Source of the DNA: Trebouxia sp. TZW2008
Lineage: Eukaryota; Chlorophyta; Trebouxiophyceae; Trebouxiales; Trebouxiaceae
Length of the DNA: 64,000 nt
Direction: 5' to 3'
Assembly (NCBI GenBank): GCA_002118135.1
Contig: BDIU01000253.1
Coordinates: 279,941-343,940 of the forward strand
The notes below the pieces were generated by a model that made no database searches, had not been told where the DNA came from, and worked only from the letters and a program-made list of their open reading frames with translations. This document shows positions 1 to 12,591 of this stretch, one piece after another. How positions within the stretch are numbered: position 1 is the first letter of the stretch; each line of letters begins with the position of its first letter. The position numbers and the translations under genes were made by a program.

Positions 1-310
1 TGGGGCACACGCTCCGTGTCTTCTCGTCAAGTACAGATTGAGCGATGACAACATAGACATCATAAAGATACAACAGCTCAGATCCACTGCTTGCAGCCTT
101 AGGCATTAGGCCTTCTAGAACCTCCTGCTGCTACTGAGTGCCAGACATCAGCAATTTGCCGGCCAGATTATCGATGCTCAAGCTGCAACGCAGCAGAACT
201 AGCAGCAATGCAGCATCCTCCACCACTACCTTCAATCTGCAACAAGCCCCTGTACCCACCGCATCTGGTCCTCCCTACAAAAGGATAACTTGAATGCTGA
301 AGCTGTGCAG
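1..310 (+). other. Unresolved upstream part of IFT80 (probably intron)
   Basis: No exon could be assigned with confidence. The last IFT80 exons start at 311 after a tgtgcag acceptor, so this stretch is most likely intron, possibly with an unrecognised short exon near its left edge. The rest of the gene lies outside the window. Confidence 0.4.
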
Positions 311-1166
311 GAAAGCAGCTTGTGGGCATGCCTGGCAGGCTGGGCTGTTGCAGCTGGAGACCTCAAAACAGCAGAGGTCGCTTTTGCCGGATGTGAGGAA
401 GTAGACAAGCTGCAGTATATGCTTTACATCCAGCAGCTGCCTACCCGAGAAGCTCGCCTTGCCGAACTGGCTTTGTACAGGCACAACATAGCTGAAGCTG
501 AAAGCATACTCTTGCAGGTCAGTTGCCACTCACAGGCGCCCACAATGTGCACATCATGCTGCATGGTTTTGCTAGGTCATAGAGCAGCATCACTATTCCT
601 ACTCTTGCAAGTGGAACGGCTGCATCTCGCAAAGGGATCTCAATTCTTGTGTCAGCACCTGACATGATTGCTGGGCTTTGCTGTCAATCTGCTGCTGTCA
701 TGCAAAACTGTCACTGCCAACTGTGCACTCAATCTGCCTGCAGATTTTCTGCTCCATCTTGCTCCGTTGAACTTGTTTCTGTGACACTGAAGGATTGCAA
801 GAGTGAGCACGACTGGGCTTCTTCTCTGAATGCATGTTCAGGTACTGCAGCTGTGCCTTACAAAACCTGGTTGACGTTGCTGGTGCTTCGGTGCAGGCTG
901 GATGGGTATACAGAGCCATCATGGTGAATGTCCGGACCCTCAAGTGGGAAAGAGCGTTGCAGCTGGCTCAAAAGCATAACACACATGTGGCAACAGTGCT
1001 GCTTGAGCGCCGTAAGATGCTGGCCAAATCAGGCAAAGCCGAGACAATAAAAACGTTTCAGCAGAGCAACACTGAAGTCCAAATGGATGAAGCCCTAGTG
1101 CTGCAACAAGTGCAGCAAGAACATGCCAAAGAGGCTGCTAAAGCTAGTGCAACTGCCTATGCATAA
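311..1166 (+). CDS. IFT80: Intraflagellar transport protein 80, C-terminal exons (partial gene)
   Basis: Two exons, 311..517 and 897..1166, joined in phase at CTT-GCAG/GCTGGA. IFT80 is a WD40/TPR subunit of the IFT-B complex that carries cargo along the ciliary axoneme. Only its C-terminal helical part is here. It reads LWACLAGWAVAAGDLKTAE, then LPTREARLAELALY, then WVYRAIMVNVRTLKWERAL and THVATVLLERRKML, which is the characteristic C-terminal block of the family, in order and with the exon break inside LLQ/AGW. The protein ends KEAAKASATAYA with a TAA at 1164. The N-terminal WD40 propellers would lie left of position 1. A possible polyadenylation signal AATAAA is at about 1282. No exon-edge copies were seen in its single visible intron. 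Confidence 0.88.
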
Positions 1167-1487
1167 TGTCAACCAATATTTCCAGAACCCAAGCAGCAAC
1201 AAGCCTTTCATATGCGACATGTCAGCTGACACCTGCAGGCTGAGTTGAGTTGTAGCGCGCAAGCTTAGAGCTCACAGGTACAATAAAGTGCAGAAGCTTT
1301 GCTCTGTGGTTGTATCTGAAAGTGTGTGTACGCTGTGAGTAAGAGAAAATCATGGCCAGGTACTGCAGCTCATCCCATAGGTTGAAGACGTGTCGTGTGT
1401 ATCTTCAGAACTTGTACCAATAAAAAATATAAGCATCTAGAAAAACAATTTTCCTGACTAGACCTGACCTATGCAACTAACCTGGGC
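1167..1487. other. Intergenic region between convergent IFT80 and NOA1
   Basis: About 320 bp between two converging stop codons. It holds AATAAA-like motifs near 1282 and 1418 and nothing else I can support. Confidence 0.5.
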
Positions 1488-4400
1488 CTATTTCCTGACA
1501 GCTTTGGTTGTTTGTGGTTTGCTTGCTCCTTTGAGGTTGCTAGCTTTGAGCTGCTTGGCGTGGGTGAATCCTGGGGTTTCAAACACACGGGCATAGTCTG
1601 GCAGAAGTGCGGCATGAGTGGTGATGCTGACCCCTTCGTGCACCCACACCCTCAAATCTGCTGGGCCTGTAACACCAATGCCCACCCACCCAAGGCCTGA
1701 AATATTCACAGCTAATTCATCAGCTGTACGTGAAGTTCTGCCCCATGCATGGTGCAATCACAAGCAATACATTACAAAGAATTAGGCATGGAAACTTTGC
1801 ATGACACAACTGCCAGCAAGGCTTGATTCTTGGCTTTGTAGAGCACAACTGGTGAATACAGCGTGGACTCTGAGCAAGATAAATTGTCATTGATGTGAGA
1901 GTCACAGTAACTGAGGAGCACATGGCCCCAGGCTGAGCATCCTGCTGCTGATGCTTGACACAAAATGTTAGGGCAAATGTTCCCCAGCAACACACTTTAC
2001 ACATGCACAGATGGCAGGCTTTCACATCACAATAACAAACTGTCGGCTGTAAGCTACATGTAATAGCTCAGGCATGCCATTTTCTGCCATAGTGAGCATT
2101 GTATGACTCACAGCTTCATCAATCAGGCCATTTAGGTGGCTCTGGCGTTGACAACAGCATGCCTTTTGAGATCCTGCTTGCTTGTCAACAGATGACAAAC
2201 CAATTTTTGACATATTCTTGTTGCAATGGTGAACCACTTTCAGGTGTCTGAGCAGAATTACCTGCAATAGCGACATCAACAGAGCTCTCATGCCAGCTGT
2301 CACCCTCTAGTAACACATTGTTTGGCAGCAGGGGCCCAAGCTCATCTACCCTACTGGGACCCCCTAGGGGGGGTACGAGCTGTGTGCCTCCACTAGCGTC
2401 CAGCCTGAACACACAAAGTCATGAATGAGACTTCTAATCTTGGTTAACAGCTTGACGTCACACACCTCCACTCAAGGTCAGGCCAAGTCACACGCAATCC
2501 TTTTTTATGAGCTTGTGTGCATGCCTGACTTGTGCCTGGGAGCCAGGCTGCAATGCAATGCAGCATTTACCGCAAGACTTTGGCAAACGCAGAATACCAG
2601 GATGATACTGATCAAGCATGCAGTGCATGCGTGTCGAACACGCTTGATGCCCATATGCGTATGCTGCCCTGGGTTCACCTATCCTCTGCTTTATCTGTGC
2701 GCCCGTAATGACATGCAACTTCATCTGAGGCCCAAACTGTCAGGTATACAGTCTGGCCAGGAATACGGACTATGTCAAAGCGTGCTAAGCCGCCCATGAA
2801 AACAGTTTGACCAGCCAACATCCTGTATGTGCGAGGCTTCAGTTGTCGGCGTGGCAGAAGCATCCGGACCTGCAATCAGGCCAGATTGTAAGATATCTGC
2901 TTGATCCAGTTTAGCCCATCACTAGCATAGCAACCCCTCAGAGCTTTTCTTAGGAACTTCATTATAAGAATGCACATGCCAGACGCAAGCATGTTAAAAA
3001 CATCCTAACCAGGTCACATCAGCACTAGAGGGGCTCAGATGGACTTGTGCTGCAGGCAGCCTTTGGCAGTGGTATAGGCAGCACTCAATACAGAGGAATG
3101 CACTTGCTTGCCGATTGACAGTAGGGCCTTGTCTGGAAGCTCTGTCTTCTGGCAACAGAAGGTAAGCACGCATATGTGTGGCGCATCAAACAAGTTGCAT
3201 AAACCCTTGTTGTTGTGATCAAGGCAGGGCGCCTACCTCATCAGCATTGAGCTTAGAGGAGAGCTGGTAGTGGTGAGCCACTCCTGGAGTGTCCCACATC
3301 TTGCAGCCAGACTGTAACACACCCTCCACCTTCAGCATGCCTGCAACACCCAGCAACATGCTCATCATCATGTGCATGTCATTGAGTTAAGGCACATTGA
3401 GGGTTGTTTTGTGCCAGGGCTGCGCGATGACATGCTTGTGACGCATTGAACTGGACAAAGCTTTGTCCTCAGTGACCATCAACGCTTCAGCCCGAGTGCA
3501 AAACATGCAACATGCTACAGAATGCCGCTTGATCTTGCAGATTCATGATGCTGCATAAAATTGCAGTGACAACAGCAATGCAGGCTTCCACACGGCTGCA
3601 GCATACCTAAACATGCAATTGTGGACGCTGCAGTCTGAAGTACAACGGGTTGCATGCGTGGCATCTTGCTTACCTAGTGTAGTTCCAGGATGTGCAGCAG
3701 TGGTGATCTGCTGAGTTGCTTTCGCACCAGCTAATTTTTGCATGGCATTGATCAGGGAGCTTTTGCCAGCATTCTGAGCCCCCACAACCCACACGTCTCC
3801 CCTGCTACCCACCATTTCTTGAACACTGCCCAGCAGCTCTTTGATGCCAGTGCCCTTGATGTTGCTGACAAGGTGCACAGCAGCTGGTGGAGGGAGTCCT
3901 GCCTGCTTACACCGCCTTTGAACCCAAGCCTGCAACGAACTTCATGATGTCAGTGCGAGATCAACACCATGGTATCAGCAACATCACTGCTGAGCAATGA
4001 CGCCAGTGGCCTTGTTGTTGCTGACAAGGTGCACAGCAGCTGATCGCGGCAGCCCTGCCTGCTTACACCGCCTTTGAACCCAAGCCTGCAACAAAGTTCA
4101 TAATGTCAGTACGAGATCGACATCACGACATTTGCAACATCACTGCTGAGCAGTGACGCCAGTGCCCTTGATGCTGCTGACAAGGGACACGGCAGCTGGT
4201 GGAGGGAGCCCTGCCTGTTTGCAGCGCCTTTGCACTCAAGCCTGAAGTCATCATTCATCACATCAGCATTGACCATGACATCAACATCCTTGACATGAGC
4301 GTTCCTGACATCAGTACCATGACACCTGCATTTGTGCTCAGCGAACTGCTGATGCCTGTTCCCTTGCTGACAGGATGCACAGCAGCGGGCTGAGGAAGTC

Positions 4401-6109
4401 CTGCCTGTTTGCAGCGCCTGTGAACCCAAGCCTGCGTGACATTGGCATCGTGCTTGTCCGCTGAGGAGCAAATGCAGGCTGGCAATACGCTGCAATCTTT
4501 CAGGCATAAGGTAGCTGGTGACACTCCTGCCAGGGACAGCAGATTTGGCTGCTGAGCAGTGCTGTGATGCCCATGCTCTCCATGTCTTTGACCAAATACG
4601 ACCAATTCACATAGCAGATGCATGGCAGCTGATCAAGTTGTCTGGCATGCCTTTACGATCACGTGTACATGAGAACTGCAAGAGCCACGGCATGAATGCA
4701 TGCTGATTGTCAAAGCCGTTGGACCCAAGTTGCCACATGCCTCACCACTGAGAAACATCACAATGATTTTTCCAGAATCACAACGTAGAATGGTGAAATG
4801 CTGTACAGCAACGATGGCATATACTGCACCTGAAGTCTTGCTGCTGTTGCCTGATGTGGCAGCAGGTCCACTTTGCTGGCAGCAACGATCAGGCGATACC
4901 CTAGTCCGCCAGGCGAGCCTGATTGCCCTTCTGCCAACCCTGGCAGAAGCTCTTGTAGGGCTTGGCGAGGGAGGGAACCATCAAAGTCAGCTATGTCCAC
5001 AACACACAGCACCACTGCTCGTCTGTATTTCTGCAACTTGATTTTTGTGCCAACTTTTCTGTTCAGGTCAAATGTGGGCAAGGCTGCCTCGCCAACCTCA
5101 CTAAGCACTCGCCTGAGGTAAACAACAGCTTCGCTGAGATTGCTTGCAACTTTATCAGCTTATGCAGTTGGACTTGCTGAGCAGCTTCTGGTGTATGGTA
5201 TTGCTCAATTTGAAGTCACCTTCAATAGCAAGATACGGCATGTGCACCTTGTCCAGCTGGAGAGTGCAGGTTACATAGCAGCAGTTGCAGTGCCCACTTG
5301 CTAGTACGGCAAATTGTGATCTTACCCATAGTTCACAAGGCTGTAGCACCGTGCGCAAAGAACGCTTGGCTGGGTTGCATCTGCAGCATCAGATGTGCTT
5401 GCTGGGACATCCTGTTGCCGCTGCAAACGCTCTGCATCCTGATCTGCATGTGCTGTTTCAGTCTGGGGAGCAGTAGGATCATCCGTATCAGCAGCAACAG
5501 CCGCAGGCGGTGCACCCTGCAGTTCAGTATGAATCTCAGCACATTTGTCAGTCAGCATGAAGATGCTCTGCTACATGTCTTTAGCAGGAAAGAGTGCCGC
5601 TGTTCACCTGCTTTTCAGCAGCAAGCTTCTGTGCAGCCTGCTGTAGTAGGCGCTGGGGGACTTGGAAGTACCTGGCAATGTCAGAAGAGATGTCACAAGA
5701 CGGCACGCCTGAAGGGGGGAAGACGTGAAATGTGCATTCATGGCCTTGCTTGGGGTCAATCTCACCCTGGAGCGTCAGGACTGTCAGTTTGCAAAAGCAC
5801 ACCACATCCAGGGCACAGGTCTGGCAGCTGCACTCCAAGCTCTCGAGCTTGCTGTAGCTTGTCTGCGGCTGGCTGTATATGCCTAGCAAAAGCACGAACG
5901 GCGAAGTCTTTCCGCGGAAGCTTTACAGGCGCGGGTGTCGCCTTGCGCACTGGTACTCGAAAGTGGCGACACCAACCGGGAGCTTGCCACCTTAGCTCTC
6001 GGCGCGCGGCAAGACCACTGCCGACAAGTCCAGAAAGCGCTCTGGTCGCCTGTCGATACATTTCACCGCTTGACAACGCCACAAAGTCAGCAACAACTGC
6101 AGAGCGCAT
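1488..6109 (-). CDS. NOA1: Circularly permuted GTPase, NOA1/RIF1 (YqeH family), probably organellar
   Basis: Nine exons, in gene order: 5766..6109, 5608..5671, 5326..5567, 4830..5112, 3674..3929, 3237..3340, 2679..2869, 2262..2404, 1488..1696; all phases agree, giving about 611 residues. The first exon (ATG at 6109) is rich in Arg, Ala and Ser with few acids, like a transit peptide, then gives CPGCGVLLQ; exon 3 ends with CARCYSLVNYG, the two halves of the zinc finger. The GTPase motifs come in permuted order: VVDIADFDGS and SKVDLLP (G4) precede VVGAQNAGKSSLINA (G1) and WDTPGVAHHY (G3), with PGTTLG between. The C-terminal part (LKPRTYRMLAGQ, SSVDVAIAGLGWVGIG) matches plant NOA1/RIF1 more closely than BPG2. 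The family acts in organellar ribosome assembly. Intron 4 carries three copies of the exon 5 edge. Confidence 0.9.
4001..4450 (-). repeat. Three tandem echoes of NOA1 exon 5 acceptor edge
   Basis: The 5' end of exon 5 and its acceptor (about 3843-3960) recur at about 4001, 4157 and 4350. On the minus strand the copies still read fragments like AWVHRRCKQAGLPQPAAVHP in varying frames. Spacing of the first copies is about 156 bp. None carries the rest of exon 5 (no G1 motif) or a matching donor. Confidence 0.85.
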
Positions 6110-6615
6110 GGCTTCGGAGCGAGTCAGACGCTGCACACGTGACGGCGGGAGGCTCTTGCCCAGCTTCCTAGGGTTGCAGCAAACCCTACAAGCCCGGTCG
6201 AAAAAGCAACATTATGCACGTGGTCTGACGTGTCGTCACATGGCTGTGATGACCTGGATCCCGCCGCCCAGCTGTCTTGATGTCAGTGCGTCTTGCTGAA
6301 ACCGGTCCCGCCACGCTGGACACCGTAGTCGTGACTCAGCTGGTAATTGCAAACCTCTACACACCAGGTGGTGCTTTGCCGCAGACCTGCCAGGATTGCT
6401 CTTGTTCTGTATATAGCTACGATTGATCGCTCGCGACATTTGGGAGAATGTCGATGCCTGCTGTCGCACCCAGCGGCTCTACCAGGTGGGATCGAGCTCA
6501 TGTGGGTGCTTGCTGGTCGGGACTTCACCGTGCATCAGGCTGAGTGAAGGTTTTATTGTGCAGACTGAATCCCATTAGTGAGGATGGTAGTCACGAAGAA
6601 GACGACAAGAACACA
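6110..6615. promoter_or_regulatory. Shared upstream region of divergent NOA1 and PEPCK
   Basis: About 505 bp between the two proposed start codons. A TATA-like tatatag lies at about 6410 and is correctly oriented for PEPCK, some 200 bp before its proposed ATG. No other motif is supported. Its use as a bidirectional promoter is inference from gene layout. Confidence 0.4.
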
Positions 6616-9600
6616 ATGCGTCTTGTGGAGGGTATCAGTCACCCCAGCAGAGCCGAGGACGTGCAAGATTTGCACCGCTTGCAAAAGTCGTCCACGAAAC
6701 CCCGTCAGGGTCAGTAGGGATTGCACTGGATTGCAATGCCTACATTGCTTTGTGAGAGCGACACATTCACAGCTCCTGTGGTGCTGCAGACGATGCTGGC
6801 CAAGTTGCCTCTCTTTCCGAAACACTCAGATCAAGCGCCAGGGCGTAAGTTGCAAGATGTGAAGTTTGCTCTCGTTCATCAAAAGAGCTGAATGCTGATA
6901 TTGATGTGCTGTGTGCGCTTGCAGGACTGGACCAAAGGTTGTCAGGGGTGAGAAGGTATGGGTCTAAATTCTGCTTTGTCATGAAAACCTCTGTCTCGTG
7001 CACTCCCTCAGCACGCCATGACAATGATGTGTCATGGTCTAGGCTGCACCACCCACTGCCAAGAAGCTTGAAAGCCAGCGCCATGGTTTCATGGCTGCCA
7101 TGAGTGATTCTGGTCTCAAGCCCACTGTTGTGTACCACAACTTGACTCCTGCTGAGTTGTATGAGAAGGTATGCCTTGCTAGGATACTGACGAGCTGCTG
7201 TTGCACATGCATGTGCTTTCTACGCTTCAACCAGCTCATGTGCAAGTCCAAGCTCAATGCAAGAATCTTTTGCTGGTGTGACAGGCCTTGCAGCACGAGC
7301 CTGGAACCTCAATCACATCTGCTGGCGCTTTGGCCACCTTGTCAGGTACAGTCAAGTTGCCTTTGTCCTGACTGATTTTTTGCAAACCACACTGAAGCTG
7401 CAGTCTCAAGCCCACACCACGTGTTGCACCCAAATGACCTAATCACAATGCAGGTGCCAAGACTGGCCGCAGCCCTCGTGACAAGCGTGTGGTAAGAGAG
7501 TCTGACTCTGAGAATGACATCTGGTGGAATGAGGAGAAGAATGGCTCGCCTAACTTTGAAATGGATGAGCGGTCAGTACACATTTGTTGTCTCAGTTCTG
7601 TTCCTTTTGCTTGAAAGAGCGTCGTGTTGCAAATATAGAACACATCACGCCCATGTTTCAAGCTGCTGACGATTTTTGTCCATGCAGGACGTTCCTGCTG
7701 AACCGTGAGCGCGCAGTGGATTACCTGAATATGCTTGACCGGCTGTATGTGTTTGACGGGTATGCAGGGTGGGATCCAGAGGTGAGTTTGCCTCTCTGCT
7801 GCCACTGGGCTGTGCATCTGTTAAACATACTCCTCATTGCTACAGAAGTGTTATCTTCTCAGCGCTTTAGATACTTGCCAAAGACCAATTTTGCACGTCG
7901 TAATCTTGTTCATGAAAGAATTGCTTGCTCAAGCATGACTGACTTGACTGCATAAGATGAGTCCTGAATGCTTCAACAGACATGCAGCTGCAATGCTCTG
8001 TAAGTTGGCATTGCAAGCTGCTATTGAGCCGTAGATGCGTTGCAGGCTAGGATCAAGATCCGCGTGGTGTGTGCAAGGGCATATCATGCCCTGTTCATGT
8101 ACAACATGCTGATCAGGCCAACAGACCAGGAGCTGCTGAACTTTGGCAAGCCAGACTTCACCATCCTGAATGCTGGTGCCTTCCCAGTCAACAGATACAC
8201 CAGCTACATGTCCTCGTCCACTAGCGTGGATGTCAGCCTCAAGTAAGCATGATCATCAGCATTGATGCTGCTGTAGCGTGAAGCCTCACGGCTGCTTGCA
8301 CGCATGCATGTAGAATGTGGAGCAAATCTAAAGCTTTGCAAGATTACCCCAACATACTGAGGAATGTTGTCAAGCAGCATCTGCTCAGCGTGTTTTGACA
8401 TCTAAGCATATGGCTGCAACAAGCTTTGCTTCAGAGGATGATTGCATGCACCCATCAATCTCAATGAACACTTTACCACTTGTAGGGCTAAGGAGATGGT
8501 GATTCTGGGGACACAGTATGCTGGGGAGATGAAGAAGGGTATTTTCACAATCATGCACTACCTCATGCCCAAGCGAGGCATCCTGTCCTTGCACTCTGGC
8601 TGCAATGTGGGCAAAAATGATGATGTCACCCTCTTCTTTGGGCTGTCAGGTATATTGCCCTTGAGCTCAAGGTAGTCAGTTATCTGCTTTCACATTGCCT
8701 AATATTGGCATTGTGCTACAGTCAAGTCTAGCCAAACTGGCCATTAGATGGCTGCACAACGGGTACCAAACTTCAATGTCTGTCAGCTGTATTCACAGAG
8801 GTTTGTGTACCATCACACTTTTTGTATCAGGCACTGCCCTGCGCTCTTGTGATCTGAAGCAGCGATACATATTTGGCCTTGTCAGCTATGACCACAGCAT
8901 GATGGGTCCAATCTTTTGGCAGCAGCTGCTCCATGCAGTGTGTGCGGTGGGATGCAGCAACATAGCTATTCTGAGCTGCAGTAGAACATCAGCTAAAGCC
9001 AGCAAATCACAAATGGTGTTGTCTTGGTGTTGTAGGTACTGGCAAGACCACGCTGTCCACAGACCCTGCCAGGCCTCTCATTGGAGATGATGAGCACTGC
9101 TGGGGTGACAATGGCGTCTTCAACATCGAAGGCGGCTGCTATGCCAAGTGCATCAACTTGAAGAGGCAGAATGAGCCTGAGATCTGGAATGCCATCAAGT
9201 TTGGCACTGTGCTGGAGAATGTTGTCTTTGATGAGAACACCCGTGAGGTGGACTTTGACAACAAGTAAGCAGCTTAATTGACTCTCCTGTGAGCTGCTGT
9301 CTTGCAGGTTTTGATGTGTCATTCCTCACTGCCATTAGCAGCATCATTGCTGTTGGCGTCATCACCGTCAAAGCTGTACAAGCTGTACGATGTCAGAGTC
9401 CTGCTGACCAGTTGGGCTCCTGGTCATGACCATAGTTGTTGAGCTCTATCGTTGGTATACTTCAGGGACATGTACAAACATACGCAGACTTGCAGATACA
9501 CATGCCATGCAACGAACAAGCTGCTTGACTGATCACCAGGTGATCTTCAGCATTCAAACATAGATTGCTTTGCTGTTGACAAACTTGAGCTCATAACGCC

Positions 9601-11362
9601 CTCCTGTGATTGACACGCTTTGCCTCTGACATGCACTGGCTGCTGCCGCAGTGCTGTGCCCGAGAGATAACGTGTCTCTGACACAGGCCACACTCCAACA
9701 GTGCTGCTTCCCTGAATGTCACTCAAAACAAACCATTCTAACATGCTTGGCCTGCTGCTGCAGTGCTGTGACTGAGAACACACGCGCCTCCTACCCTATC
9801 CACTACATAGCCAACGCCAGGATACCCTGTGTGGGGTCTCACCCCAAGAATCTCATCTTGTTGTGCTGTGACGCCTTTGGTGTGCTGCCACCTGTCAGCA
9901 AGCTGACCAAGGAGCAGGCCATGTATCACTTCATCAGTGGCTACACCGCTAAGGTATGATTGCCTTTGCTATGTGACTTTGGTTTCACCAGTCCTGTCTG
10001 GCTGTGTCAAGTCATCATGCTGTGCTGTGCAATGAGCTGCTGTTTTGATTAAATACACGTGAAGCTGGAGCAAACAAAGACAGCTTTGTATACACAGCCG
10101 CAAATTGCTTTGTGCACAGTCCTGTGTTTGATCTGTCCTTCACATCTGCTAATAAGCAATCGTTCAGCGTGCAGTTGCCCCAAAGTCATTGCGCCGACAC
10201 AGCATGTTGTGCTGCTCCAACTTGTTTATGCTCAGCTTGTGGCATGTGTTTTACTGCTGTGAGTTTGTGCGTTTGGGACATGATAAGCCTCAAGTGCTTT
10301 CTGTGCCTAGCAGCTTGGTGGAAATGTCACTGCTTAGCAAGTTCAGTATATGGTGTTGCTTTTACTGACGTGTGTGGGCTGTACAGGTTGCTGGAACTGA
10401 GCAGGGCATCACAGAGCCTGAGGCCACCTTCAGTGCTTGCTTTGGAGGGGCTTTTCTGTTGTGGCATCCCATGAAGTATGCCTCCATGCTAGCAGAGAAG
10501 ATGGACCAGCACGGCACCAACGCCTGGCTGGTCAACACTGGCTGGACTGGTGGCAGGTCAGCTGTTCAAAACTGACGCCATTTTCAAGAAACTCATCTTT
10601 GTCCAAGATCAATACATCACGTTATCAAGCACATGCAGATACTGAGTTACGGCTTGCGCATGTGCTGATCACAATGATGCATGCTGTTCCATCTACTTTT
10701 GTCTGGTTCTGTGGAAAGTGACATTGCTCAACTTGCATGATTGCTCACTGGCAACTACACTCTGCAAACTGTCAGGCAGCATCCTCCTGCAGCTTGCACA
10801 CTTTGAGCTGGAAGGCTGTGGTGAGGCCCCTGATGCAACAGCGTCATTTGTGCCAACACGGTTTATATGCTCAGCAAAGTGCTACATGCAGGTATGGTGT
10901 GGGCTCCCGCTTCAAGCTGAAGCACACCCGCTCTATCATCAATGCCATCCACTCTGGAGAGCTCAACAGCTGCCAGTACAACTCAACTCCCATATTTGAC
11001 CTCAGGGTAAGCAGCAACACCAGTTTTCCGCATTTGCAGTTGGGGCATTCATGACTCTGAGCTGCTGATGTGCTAATTGCCCTGGTCTATTCATCAGCAA
11101 GTTTGGCTCATGAAGGTTCGATGCTAGTCTTGTGAAGGGTCTTGAATGTTTACACTGTTTGCAGGTGCCTACATCCATCAGTGAAGTGCCAGAAAGCATG
11201 CTGAACCCTGAAGCACAGTGGAAAGACAAGTCAGAGTTCCAGAGCACTTTGCGGCATCTGGCTGAACTGTACACATCCAACTTCAGCAAATATGCTAGCG
11301 GCGGTGGCTTTGTTAGCAAAAACTTGGCTGAAGCAATTGTCAGCGCTGGGCCACACCAGTGA
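6616..11362 (+). CDS. PCK1: Phosphoenolpyruvate carboxykinase (ATP)
   Basis: Fourteen exons: 6616..6709, 6790..6844, 6925..6955, 7043..7168, 7285..7345, 7454..7571, 7688..7781, 8046..8242, 8486..8649, 9036..9264, 9764..9953, 10387..10556, 10892..11006, 11165..11362. All phases agree, giving 613 residues. The enzyme converts oxaloacetate and ATP to PEP and CO2 in the cytosol (gluconeogenesis, CO2-concentrating metabolism). Seen in order: the plant-type N-terminal block [35 protein letters not shown], the nucleotide loop GLSGTGKTTL (about residues 311-320, split by an intron), [19 protein letters not shown], and [10 protein letters not shown]. It ends VSAGPHQ. The start is the first 5' ATG in the open frame and is the least certain point; a few more residues upstream are open. 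Exon 11 has one upstream echo. Confidence 0.95.
9640..9690 (+). repeat. Echo of PEPCK exon 11 acceptor edge
   Basis: gctgccgcagtgctgtg followed by a run similar to the true acceptor and exon start at 9750-9790 (gctgctgcagtgctgtgac). It is the only clear exon-edge copy I found in this 14-exon gene. Confidence 0.6.
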
Positions 11363-12591
11363 TGGAGTAGCAGCAAGTAAAGCTGATTGAGTTTGCAATG
11401 CCACTACTGCTTTTGGACTTAGCTTAAGTGCTGCACGTTTTGTTCTAGTGTTATAGGTTGTCTTTGCAATGCTGCTCCTGTCATCCGCAACTCACTTGTG
11501 TGCACAAAGCTGAGTGTGTTAGTGAGTCATTTAGATATAGGGACCATTACGCTTCTATTGTTGCTTAGCTGCCTTCATGATCACTTTGACGTCAGCATCA
11601 GCATCAATATGCATTTCCTCTAGGCCTAGGAACCAAATCAGACAATACTGGTGTGCCAGCCTGTGTCTTGCTCAGGTACATCACTGCATGTTGCAAAGTC
11701 ACCCGTGTCATGACTCTGTGTCTGACAGAAGCGCAACATTGACTTGCACTAAGTGTGGGCTTCATCATCAGCACCCTTTTAGACACACACTGTTTGAGAC
11801 AGGTCAGAAAGGTGCTCTGCGACGTGACATTGTCAAAGTGCCATCATCAGCGCGTGCAGAGCGTTGCCTGAGATTAGCAGGCTCTTACCGAGCCCTGTGA
11901 CTGCACGGATTTCATCGCAAGATAGTTTGTGCCCAACACACCCATGCAACTTTTGCAGTGTAAACGTGCGCAGGCTTGAGAATGGCCTTCGAATTCACTT
12001 GCTTGGGTTGTTGTATGCAAGATGGTGAAGAGCATCTCCAGCTGGGTGTCCTGAGTTGTTGGGCATGCAAGCTAAGCAGCAGGATGCCTGACCAAATTTT
12101 CAAGAAGCAGACTCTCAGTCAAGAACAAGACTTGCTTGTGCTGCTCTGCCTCAGCATGCGCAGTGTGTTGACTAACTTATGTCTGTAACCCGATAGAAGG
12201 TATGCTCCAACAGTATTCAATGCTTGGTCTGTGCTGCGGGCAGCTGCAGCTGCCTGATCTTGCAGCAAAGGTTGTATTAGCAGAAGAATCTGACATCGAT
12301 GCATGTGACGGCGCAAACTGCATGCGCAATGGTGAGACTCAGTCAGCAGCCGCATGCAACAAACATCCTGCATTGCTATTACAATAGATGGCAAACAATC
12401 GTTGTGTCATCAGTGAATGTTTTACAGTAGCTTTGAGATCCCACGGTCGATTGCTATTGCACAAGCTTTCTCAGTGATGTCTGTTACAATGATCAGCAAG
12501 AAATGCAAACAACACAGCTACAGAGCAACATGACTAATTCGACTCTCTCTTCAAACGCTTTCTCGTTCATCTCAGGCCGTGACAGGACTGG
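11363..12591. other. Region without recognisable gene
   Basis: About 1.2 kb after PEPCK. The open frames are short and have no recognisable motif. It presumably contains the 3' untranslated regions of PEPCK and of the small convergent gene at 12592. Confidence 0.4.

Noticed and set aside
5155..5250. Extra NOA1 exon reading HMPYLAIEGDFKL
   Set aside because: Its phase fits neither neighbour. The direct join of CARCYSLVNYG to the exon at 5112 restores the family alignment.
5298..6299. 333-codon plus-strand open frame
   Set aside because: It lies antisense to the first three exons of NOA1, whose zinc-finger motifs and phases are convincing. It has no recognisable domain.
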